Source: Candidatus Cloacimonadota bacterium (GTDB lineage Bacteria; Cloacimonadota; Cloacimonadia; Cloacimonadales; TCS61). From it: DNA of 5,042 bases. The notes beneath the pieces were generated by a model. It ran no database searches and was not told the origin of the DNA. It worked only from the letters and a program-made list of their open reading frames with translations. Both the position numbers and the translations under genes were made by a program. The stretch is from assembly GCA_018654125.1 (NCBI GenBank), contig JABIME010000121.1, forward strand, positions 1-5,042. Reading direction: 5' to 3'. How positions within the stretch are numbered: position 1 is the stretch's first letter; each line of letters opens with the position of its first letter. Positions 1 to 5,042 of this stretch are shown piece by piece.

Positions 1-1020
1 AAAACCACGATTATCTTTTTTGATCTTTATCCCGGGAGAATAGTTTTTTCCTATCTGGCTTATTTGAATTTCATAGAAAGAAACATCCATTTGATCATCA
101 AAAAAAGTAGCAGTATAAATATTCAAAAGTTCATTCTTAAAAATTCTGCTATCCATCACCCAGCAAATTCCCAACCACTCCTTTTCATTATTCAACGTAT
201 GCATTACATCTAATCCGGAACGAATAAATTTGTTAAAATGAAGTCCTCCAGATATTCGCGACAATTTAGAGCTGACTAGATCCAGTTCTAAGCCAGTATT
301 TACAGACCAATTCTTCTTGGAATTGAAAGCTATCTTGAACTGATTTGTTTCCAATTTGTGCAAAGTGTTTTTAATAGAAATTTTTCTACCCTTGTATCTT
401 AATTCAAAATCTCCAAACATATGTTTCTGAAATTCACCATGATGCACAAAGCCGAATTTATAATAATTGTATTTCATTCGCCAGTTGTATTTATACTTTT
501 CGGATAGTGTTTTATAAGTAGAAAATGAGCCTGAAAAATTACTGATATAATAATAAATATTAGAATCAACAAACTGTGTTTTTTCACCATCCAATTCTGC
601 TCTTATAAATCTGGAATTGAATAAAAGATTACTGGAAATTAATAAGGAATTTGTGAACAAAAAATTCTGTAGTTTATTATCTTCACTAAAATTTCCTGCA
701 AAATTGCCGCTAAAACGTTTTCCTTGTTTAGATAATGAGAAATAATAATCACTCTTCTCATCAGTCTGATTCCATAAAGCCTGACTATTCCAAGTATTAT
801 AATTTAGAAGTATTCCATTTCTGCTTTCATTTTTCTCTTCACTATTGTGTTGAAGCGCTATTGTTCCATTATCAAAAAATCTATCGAAAGCAAATTGATA
901 ATCTATATCATTTTTTAATTCTTCACGATCCGCATAAATGTGATATTGTCGGAAATTTATTTCGGCTGATGTGAAATGATGGTCTCTAAAATAACTTTCT
1001 TGTAGGAAATAGAATGTGTC
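1..1020 (-). other. Region of the lyase gene encoding a putative C-terminal beta-barrel (residues about 913-1252)
   Basis: The translated segment is a run of roughly ten to twelve stretches of 10-20 residues in which polar and hydrophobic or aromatic residues alternate, for example NIYYYISNFSGSFSTY, KYNWRMKYNYYKFGFVHH and DVSFYEIQISQIG. They are separated by short polar turns rich in N, D, G, K and E. There is no long hydrophobic helix. This is the pattern of transmembrane strands in outer-membrane barrels rather than of a globular carbohydrate-binding module. The segment continues beyond the left edge, so the terminal strand and any C-terminal aromatic residue cannot be seen. An extended soluble beta-sheet domain remains possible. 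Confidence 0.5.
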
Positions 1021-3756
1021 TTCAATCTCTAATCTATGAAAATTAGTTGAAAGTCCTTTATCTGTAATGTGGCCTTCCTCGAAATAAGATACTTGTTTGC
1101 CAGCTATTTCCCGTTCTAATTCAAAAGATTGAGGTAGATTGATTTTGAAGCTTTCTGAAGAACTCCAAGCCGCATTAACCAATCCTGCAGTGATTCCATA
1201 AATATTTTTCAAAGGATAATTAATTAGAGAATCAACTTCGTTTCTCATGGCTTTACTAGTTAGCATGGTAATCTCATTTCGTAACTGATTCTTCTCAAAA
1301 TTATTCATTAATTCAATGTCATAGTTTGGGTCTTGTGAAAAATTCAAGCTATTTAGAATTGGATAATTGGGTTTAAATTTGTCAGCAGTGTAAATCTTAT
1401 TCCTAGATGGATGAAAATCAAATACTCCACTTTCGGTTATTACGAACCTGCAAATAGAATCATCAAATTCGACTATTTTATTATTGAAGCTCATAAATCC
1501 TTGATTATTTGTTGGGAAGAATTCTATGAAATTGTTTTTCTTCTGCTTAGAAGAGATGTGTCCGAACCAATTTTCATAGGATAAATGTATCGTTATATCA
1601 ATTGGTTTATCTGCTCTGAATATTACTTCATCATCTATAGTGAAATATGTAACACTATTTGCTGATAAATATTCTACTGCATTAAACTCATTTTGATGAA
1701 AAACTGCAATATTAGCATCACTAGAAACATTCTCACAATTCCAAACGGAATCAGCTAGTACAATGAAATCCTTCCAATTATTAGCACGATCAATAATTAC
1801 TCTTGCATTAATATTACTGTTAGAAAAGGCTTCAGTTACATCAGCTTGAACTTCTTCTTCACCAACCATATTTGGAATGAAAACTGAAATAAATTTATTC
1901 TGCTTACTTGGTGGTAGTTTTGCTTCAAGAATTTGATGTTCATAGTTAAAAATGCGATTTGTGTGCAATCCTGTTTTTGTTGTGAATAATAGTGAATTAT
2001 CATTTTCAGAAATAAATTCAGCATCAAGAATATAATTATCCTGTGTCCATCTTGCACTAGTTGATCTAACTTTTTCAAAAATACCAAGCCCATGCCAGGG
2101 GATAGAAAATCTTTTCTTTCTGTTAGAAATAAATTCATCCACTACAATAAAATACCTCTGATTTGCAAACCAGATTGAGCGAGTAAGATCTGCTCCTCTA
2201 TAATTAGATCTAACCTGAGAAGCTGATATTTGTTCCGATCCAAAATAATTGCCCATTTCAGCGTCTAGATCATCTCCCCAAACAGGATTTAGGTTAGGCC
2301 CGAGCCCATTAACTAATGGAATATTGTGAGCCTGAGCAGAAGTAAACCAACTTCTATCAAGATCATAAGGACCAATTATTCCGTATCCACTATCGATAAG
2401 AAAATCTTTATTATAAGCTGATAGAGTAATTGCTCCCGGTTCAAAATGATCATGATGAGAATAGTTCTTTCTACCTGGTTCACCCAGTAAAAGTGCGTAG
2501 ATATCCCTATCTCCTCGGAATATGGACATACCACCATCAGGATAGAATGTTGCCGGATCATAGTTCGGTACTTGAGGAAAAGTTCTATCATCAAAACCAC
2601 AGAAAGCATCAATAAACATCAGGTCATTATCTCTAAAATTTTCTGCATTTTTTTCAAATAGATAAAACAGCTCATGCTCATAATTTGTTAAACCAGAGCC
2701 TAAAGGTTGAAATGGGAAGAACATGCTGTATGCATCATCAAAGAGCGGAATTGTTCCATCAGGTTTTTCCATATCAATAAGCCAGCGAGTGAACTTTTTA
2801 ATACGAGGTGAATTCAGAATGTTAGTATTAGTTATGTTTTTAATATAATGAGCCAAAGGGAAGATTATTGATGCAACGAATCTTCCATAGTTAGCTCCTT
2901 CTCGATAAGACCCATCTACATCGATCATTGCTAAACCATATTGTAACTCTCTTATCGCATCATTAAAGTACTTTTTGCATCTTGAATTGTCGATTACTAA
3001 AGTAACTGTAGCAACTCCCGCAGCAATTTCTATTATGTGATTATTTTTTGGAATTCCAATTCCTGACGATATTTCAACTTTATTTAAGTTACATGGGAAT
3101 TTTCTGAAGTTCCTGTGATGCTGTTCAACCTGTTTCATCATTTTATTTTCAATGATCTCACGTTGCTGTTCGGTAAGTTCCCAATAGATCAGATCATAAG
3201 TAACTGCAAAATTTCTGAGTGCTTGTGCAGCTCTCATCCAATCTCCCCAACCAACTCTATCATTTTGTCCCTCAGGTGATACAGGTGGAAGAGTATCACC
3301 GATATTTAGTAGTGCTGCTTTGGCAGTCTCAAGAAAATCATTATCAAAAGTTAGAAAATAAGCAAACGCATTTGCTTTGGCTCCCTCACTTCTCAATAAT
3401 TCATAGAGTAAAGGTGATGTAAGATCATGATTGTTTGTTAATGCTCGCTCGATTATATTTTCTCCCCAGCTTTTGTAGGGTTCTCGATAAAATCTGGATC
3501 GGATCAAATGGGCATTCTCTTTTTTGAAGAGTAGAGATGGATGCTCTTTTGTATTTGGGTATTTGGGTTGTGGAATTGCAACACTGTTTAATGGGAAGAA
3601 CTCATCAAATGGTGTCTCTTTATAATTAGCTTTTAATATCCCTTTCAAGAAATTCTGCGGAATTTCTAAAAAAATATTATCATCCGATGCATATAAATTA
3701 TTGATGCAGATAATTAACAAAAGTAAAAGGATAAACTTTTTGCAACAATTAATCAC
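1..3756 (-). CDS. Secreted heparinase II/III-family polysaccharide lyase with C-terminal putative outer-membrane beta-barrel (3' end outside window)
   Basis: The frame is open for all 1252 codons and leaves the window at base 1. The GTG start follows GGAG by 10 bases, and an in-frame TAG lies just upstream. Residues 1-23 form a signal peptide: KK at 6-7, hydrophobic core 8-18, likely cleavage after LYA(23). About residues 70-385 resemble the alpha/alpha toroid of heparinase II/III and alginate lyases: HPSLLF at 72-77, NNH at 238-240, DGSYREGANY at 281-290 and DGTIPLFDD at 333-341. About residues 400-780 resemble the beta-sandwich domain, with YPDGG (405-409), HHDH (434-437), DSG (455-457) and AHN (476-478). 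By analogy with heparinase II, N239/H240, a tyrosine (Y290 or Y284) and H435 are candidate catalytic residues, and H437, D455 and H477 a candidate metal site. The family cleaves uronic-acid polysaccharides by beta-elimination; the substrate cannot be told. Relatives usually end near 650-800 residues. Here a linker (about 790-910) leads into amphipathic strands (about 913-1252) resembling an outer-membrane barrel. The lyase call is firm; the barrel is inference. Confidence 0.88.
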   Translation of the reverse strand, partial: MINCCKKFILLLLLIICINNLYASDDNIFLEIPQNFLKGILKANYKETPFDEFFPLNSVAIPQPKYPNTKEHPSLLFKKENAHLIRSRFYREPYKSWGENIIERALTNNHDLTSPLLYELLRSEGAKANAFAYFLTFDNDFLETAKAALLNIGDTLPPVSPEGQNDRVGWGDWMRAAQALRNFAVTYDLIYWELTEQQREIIENKMMKQVEQHHRNFRKFPCNLNKVEISSGIGIPKNNHIIEIAAGVATVTLVIDNSRCKKYFNDAIRELQYGLAMIDVDGSYREGANYGRFVASIIFPLAHYIKNITNTNILNSPRIKKFTRWLIDMEKPDGTIPLFDDAYSMFFPFQPLGSGLTNYEHELFYLFEKNAENFRDNDLMFIDAFCGFDDRTFPQVPNYDPATFYPDGGMSIFRGDRDIYALLLGEPGRKNYSHHDHFEPGAITLSAYNKDFLIDSGYGIIGPYDLDRSWFTSAQAHNIPLVNGLGPNLNPVWGDDLDAEMGNYFGSEQISASQVRSNYRGADLTRSIWFANQRYFIVVDEFISNRKKRFSIPWHGLGIFEKVRSTSARWTQDNYILDAEFISENDNSLLFTTKTGLHTNRIFNYEHQILEAKLPPSKQNKFISVFIPNMVGEEEVQADVTEAFSNSNINARVIIDRANNWKDFIVLADSVWNCENVSSDANIAVFHQNEFNAVEYLSANSVTYFTIDDEVIFRADKPIDITIHLSYENWFGHISSKQKKNNFIEFFPTNNQGFMSFNNKIVEFDDSICRFVITESGVFDFHPSRNKIYTADKFKPNYPILNSLNFSQDPNYDIELMNNFEKNQLRNEITMLTSKAMRNEVDSLINYPLKNIYGITAGLVNAAWSSSESFKINLPQSFELEREIAGKQVSYFEEGHITDKGLSTNFHRLEIEDTFYFLQESYFRDHHFTSAEINFRQYHIYADREELKNDIDYQFAFDRFFDNGTIALQHNSEEKNESRNGILLNYNTWNSQALWNQTDEKSDYYFSLSKQGKRFSGNFAGNFSEDNKLQNFLFTNSLLISSNLLFNSRFIRAELDGEKTQFVDSNIYYYISNFSGSFSTYKTLSEKYKYNWRMKYNYYKFGFVHHGEFQKHMFGDFELRYKGRKISIKNTLHKLETNQFKIAFNSKKNWSVNTGLELDLVSSKLSRISGGLHFNKFIRSGLDVMHTLNNEKEWLGICWVMDSRIFKNELLNIYTATFFDDQMDVSFYEIQISQIGKNYSPGIKIKKDNRGF
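3687..3756 (-). other. Signal peptide coding segment of the lyase
   Basis: Codons 1-23 encode a short basic n-region (MINCCKK), an uninterrupted hydrophobic core of Phe, Ile, Leu and Cys, and a c-region ending LYA before SDD. This fits Sec export and signal peptidase I. Cys17 is preceded by L-I-I, which lacks the small residue needed at -1 of a lipobox, so a lipoprotein is unlikely. The signal begins at the GTG codon and no in-frame ATG lies nearby, so it also supports that start. Confidence 0.8.
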
Positions 3757-3766
3757 AATTTGTAAT

Positions 3767-3770
3767 CTCC
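3767..3770 (-). promoter_or_regulatory. Ribosome binding site of the lyase gene
   Basis: On the minus strand GGAG lies 10 bases before the GTG start at 3756. It is the only Shine-Dalgarno-like motif near the beginning of the open frame and supports use of a non-ATG start. Confidence 0.6.
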
Positions 3771-3844
3771 GAATCTAAAACTGATTTCTCAAAATCATTT
3801 AATGCATTCGCTGTAAAACAAACTTTCAATACTAATGCCTTCCT

Positions 3845-3850
3845 ATTATA
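3845..3850 (-). promoter_or_regulatory. Alternative -10 box (TATAAT) for the lyase gene
   Basis: A perfect TATAAT reads on the minus strand about 90 bases before the start codon. The sequence 16-18 bases further upstream has no clear TTGACA-like box. It would need an activator or be fortuitous. Confidence 0.2.
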
Positions 3851-3872
3851 TTTATTAATTAATGCAAAATCG

Positions 3873-3901
3873 AATCTATGAATCTGAACCGATAAAGTCA
3901 A
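3873..3901 (-). promoter_or_regulatory. Candidate promoter for the lyase gene
   Basis: Reading the minus strand, TTGACT (3901-3896) and TAGATT (3878-3873) are separated by 17 bases, matching the sigma-70-type -35 and -10 boxes at five of six and four of six positions. This would give a leader of about 110 bases before the GTG. Two GAATCT copies overlap or flank the -10 box. A perfect TATAAT at 3850-3845 on the same strand is an alternative -10, but it has no good -35 partner. In sequence this rich in A and T the call is weak. Confidence 0.3.
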
Positions 3902-4068
3902 TTATAAAATGTATCAATAGCCTTAAGAATCAAAGATCAAAATTGATATAGAAAGCAAAGAATGTTTGATTACTTAAACTGAAACATGTTGAAGCCAAAG
4001 AAAGATTGATAATATTAAGTAATACATTAAGAATTTTAAGGTAGATATTAAAATAATCAAAAAAGTAT

Positions 4069-4096
4069 TTGACATAATTAATTATGAAAATAATTT
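4069..4096 (+). promoter_or_regulatory. Promoter of the DUF2089-DUF4097 operon
   Basis: A perfect TTGACA (4069-4074) is followed after 16 bases by TAATTT (4091-4096), a weak -10 box. Read another way, TTTG (4068-4071) lies exactly 19 bases before TAATTTAT, close to the Bacteroidota-type TTTG/TAnnTTTG arrangement. The sequence does not decide which sigma type applies. Either reading puts the transcription start near 4103, just before the ribosome binding site. The leader would be short, and the earlier in-frame ATG at 4084 would not be transcribed. Confidence 0.55.
4073..4086. promoter_or_regulatory. 14-base palindrome at the promoter, candidate operator
   Basis: CATAATTAATTATG is a perfect inverted repeat. 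Its left end overlaps the last two bases of the TTGACA box and the rest lies in the spacer before the -10 box. The half-site TTATG recurs at 4095-4099, overlapping the -10. A dimeric repressor here would block RNA polymerase. The DUF2089 protein encoded directly downstream has a helix-turn-helix and is an obvious candidate ligand, but that link is inference. Confidence 0.4.
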
Positions 4097-4108
4097 ATGT
4101 CACAGGTC

Positions 4109-4114
4109 AGGAGG
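4109..4114 (+). promoter_or_regulatory. Ribosome binding site fixing the DUF2089 start
   Basis: A full AGGAGG lies five bases before the ATG at 4120. It decides between this ATG and the in-frame ATG at 4084, which has no such site and sits between the promoter boxes. The 4120 start also places the first zinc-ribbon cysteine at residue 8, as is usual for this family. Confidence 0.9.
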
Positions 4115-4119
4115 AAAAA

Positions 4120-4485
4120 ATGAATAAAAGATTGAAGCAATGCCCCGTATGTAATTCCAATTTGGATATAGTTGAATATCATTGTTCAAGTTGTGATACA
4201 AGTATAAAAGGGAAATTTGGAATTGGAGATCTATCTTTATTAACAGCTACCCAACAGGAATTTGCAAAAACATTCCTATGTTGTAGCGGTAATATTAAGG
4301 AAGTAGAAAAAGCGTTGAATATTTCATATCCAACAGTTAAGAACAGATTAGCAGAGATTATTAATACTTTGTGTTCAAAAGAGCAAAAAGTTGAAGATGT
4401 CAGATCTGATGAGATATTAAATGAAATTGAAAATGGAAATCTATCAGTAGAAGAAGCACTTTCCAAATTAAAAAAGAGAGGATAA
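4120..4485 (+). CDS. DUF2089-family protein: zinc ribbon, helix-turn-helix and SHOCT-like C-terminal hairpin
   Basis: This 121-residue protein matches the usual DUF2089 layout. An N-terminal zinc ribbon has CPVC at 8-11 and CSSC at 22-25, a complete four-cysteine metal site. A helical part follows (about 38-84), with a helix-turn-helix around 57-80 containing ISYPTVKNRL (68-77), the family's most recognisable stretch. The end (about 95-119) has the pattern ILNEIENGNLSVEEALSKL, a short helical hairpin of the SHOCT-like type that Pfam also places at the start of LiaX/YvlB-type proteins. No signal peptide or membrane segment is seen, so it should be cytoplasmic. The likely role is DNA-binding regulation or assembly with the partner encoded two bases downstream; neither is proven. 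It begins a probable operon with its own promoter and a palindrome that could serve autoregulation. Family assignment is confident; function is inferred. Confidence 0.9.
   Translation: MNKRLKQCPVCNSNLDIVEYHCSSCDTSIKGKFGIGDLSLLTATQQEFAKTFLCCSGNIKEVEKALNISYPTVKNRLAEIINTLCSKEQKVEDVRSDEILNEIENGNLSVEEALSKLKKRG
4476..4481 (+). promoter_or_regulatory. Ribosome binding site of the DUF4097-type gene
   Basis: GAGAGG lies six bases before the ATG at 4488 and inside the last codons of the preceding gene. Only two bases separate the stop and start codons. This arrangement favours translational coupling of the two proteins. Confidence 0.7.
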
Positions 4486-4487
4486 TA

Positions 4488-5042
4488 ATGAAAAAGCTAG
4501 AGTTGAATTATAAATTTGATGTGAAAGATGAGCTCAAATTGGAATTTGCATCAGAAAATTATGGAGTGAGTATTGCAGGAAGTGATGAAAGTACTGCTAA
4601 AATAGAAATAACGGCAAAACAGGAAGAGATCTTCGAAGACGATCTAGAAAAGGTTGTTCAGTGTAAGTATGATGAAAAAAAGAATATTCTTACTATAAAA
4701 ACAGATGAAAAGGATAGTAACTTTAGAAATATCAAAATTAATGTACTGGTTCCCGAGAAGACAAATATTAATGCTAAAACTGAAAACGCTCCGATCTCGA
4801 TTATCAAATTGAATGGTTCACATACTATCACCAATGAAAATGGTCCTGTTAGTATTGCAAATAATGAAGGAGACCTTCAGATTATTTCTGAAAATGGACC
4901 AGTAGCTATAAAAGAAAACACAGGAAATATTGATCTTACTTTTGAGAACAGTCCATTATCACTGAAAAGCAGTATTGGTAAAATTAAAATACAAACAGAG
5001 AATAGTCCAATAAAATTAGGAAATTGTAAGGGAGAGCTTACC
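4488..5042 (+). CDS. DUF4097-type beta-solenoid protein (3' end outside window)
   Basis: The first 185 residues are visible and the frame is open at the right edge. It begins with MKKLELNYKF and has no hydrophobic signal or membrane segment, so it appears cytoplasmic unless anchored later. Residues 1-95 are beta-rich and end with KINVLVPEKTNINAKTEN, the entry typical of DUF4097 proteins. From residue 98 a repeat of exactly 18 residues follows, with E-N-[AGS]-P at 99, 117, 135, 153 and 171 and alternating hydrophobic residues, as in a right-handed beta-helix. Known relatives include YvlB and LiaX of Bacillota; LiaX takes part in the response to membrane-active peptides. Those proteins carry an N-terminal SHOCT-like hairpin that is absent here but present at the end of the upstream gene product. 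A shared function with that product is therefore likely but inferred. Distant beta-helix adhesins are an alternative relation. Confidence 0.82.
   Translation, partial: MKKLELNYKFDVKDELKLEFASENYGVSIAGSDESTAKIEITAKQEEIFEDDLEKVVQCKYDEKKNILTIKTDEKDSNFRNIKINVLVPEKTNINAKTENAPISIIKLNGSHTITNENGPVSIANNEGDLQIISENGPVAIKENTGNIDLTFENSPLSLKSSIGKIKIQTENSPIKLGNCKGELT
4779..5042 (+). repeat. 18-residue (54-base) tandem coding repeat of the beta-solenoid
   Basis: Five successive units start at residues 98, 116, 134, 152 and 170, with no insertion or deletion; the fifth is cut by the window edge. Each contains the turn E-N-[AGS]-P followed by a hydrophobic-x-hydrophobic strand (ISI, VSI, VAI, LSL, IKL) and a second strand about ten residues later (HTI, LQI, IDL, IKI). 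At DNA level the units share a GAAAAY-like core but differ at many synonymous positions. The repeat is therefore old and kept at protein level rather than a recent duplication. Confidence 0.85.

Larger units (their letters stand above)
3757..4119. other. Divergent intergenic region
   Basis: These 363 very AT-rich bases separate the two transcription units. I find no convincing gene, RNA or terminator hairpin here. It holds the promoter candidates for both directions and the 14-base palindrome, each listed separately. Minor patterns are three GAATCT copies (3771, 3872, 3880) and a 7-base inverted repeat, TATCAAT at 3912-3918 and ATTGATA at 3942-3948, with a further ATTGATA at 4005-4011. In DNA this AT-rich the inverted repeat may be chance. 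Confidence 0.7.

Noticed and set aside
735..974. Plus-strand open frame within the barrel-coding region
   Set aside because: It is antisense to the continuous lyase frame, and its His/Phe/Tyr-rich product looks like a by-product of the opposite strand.
1836..2138. Minus-strand open frame overlapping the lyase in another frame
   Set aside because: The lyase frame is continuous through it with recognisable domain sequence; the product is low-complexity and unrecognised.
2376..2615. Two short open frames, one per strand, across the HHDH motif region of the lyase
   Set aside because: Both are out-of-frame readings of the conserved lyase beta-sandwich coding sequence.
3219..3422. Plus-strand open frame opposite the toroid domain
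   Set aside because: It is antisense to conserved lyase sequence, with no independent support.
3704..3715. Possible lipobox ending at Cys17 of the lyase signal peptide
   Set aside because: The residues before the cysteine are L-I-I, without the small residue required at -1; a signal peptidase I site (LYA before SDD) fits better.
3912..3948. Inverted repeat TATCAAT/ATTGATA with a 23-base loop as a terminator or RNA hairpin
   Set aside because: The arms are only seven bases and almost all A/T, there is no following U-tract, and no gene ends nearby.
4084..4119. Earlier in-frame ATG giving a 133-residue DUF2089 protein
   Set aside because: It has no ribosome binding site and lies between the promoter boxes, while the ATG at 4120 has a perfect AGGAGG and gives the usual family N-terminus.
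4179..4466. Minus-strand open frame opposite the DUF2089 gene
   Set aside because: It lies wholly within a well-recognised gene on the other strand and shows no family resemblance or ribosome binding site that I can support.

Overview
The window is AT-rich DNA with adenine- and thymine-rich codon choice and close-packed bacterial genes. All three genes have recognisable Shine-Dalgarno sites (GGAG, AGGAGG, GAGAGG). A signal peptide and a predicted outer-membrane-type barrel point to a diderm. This fits an AT-rich Gram-negative bacterium, perhaps of the wider FCB (Fibrobacteres-Chlorobi-Bacteroidetes) group, for example a Cloacimonadota-like lineage. The strong Shine-Dalgarno sites argue mildly against classical Bacteroidota. 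The taxon is a low-confidence inference; no rRNA or marker gene is present.

Layout: two transcription units diverge from a 363-base intergenic region (3757-4119). Leftward on the minus strand, one very long open frame runs from a GTG at 3756 off the left edge: 1252 codons without a stop. It encodes a secreted heparinase II/III-type polysaccharide lyase (alpha/alpha toroid plus beta-sandwich, about residues 70-780). After a linker comes a long C-terminal part rich in amphipathic, aromatic beta strands that looks like an outer-membrane beta-barrel. That architecture is the most unusual item in the window.

Rightward on the plus strand lie a small DUF2089-type protein (4120-4485: zinc ribbon, helix-turn-helix, C-terminal SHOCT-like helical hairpin) and, two bases later, a DUF4097-type beta-solenoid protein (4488 to the right edge) whose visible repeats have an exact 18-residue period. 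In Bacillota, proteins such as YvlB and LiaX carry the SHOCT-like hairpin and the DUF4097 solenoid in one chain. Here the two parts are in adjacent, probably co-translated genes. This suggests a two-gene form of an envelope-stress sensing or regulatory module.

The rightward promoter has a consensus TTGACA box, and a perfect 14-base palindrome lies at the end of that box and in the spacer. This is a plausible operator, possibly for autoregulation by the DUF2089 protein. The intergenic region also holds weaker promoter candidates for the lyase gene. There are no RNA genes, mobile elements or CRISPR arrays that I can support, and no terminator is visible.
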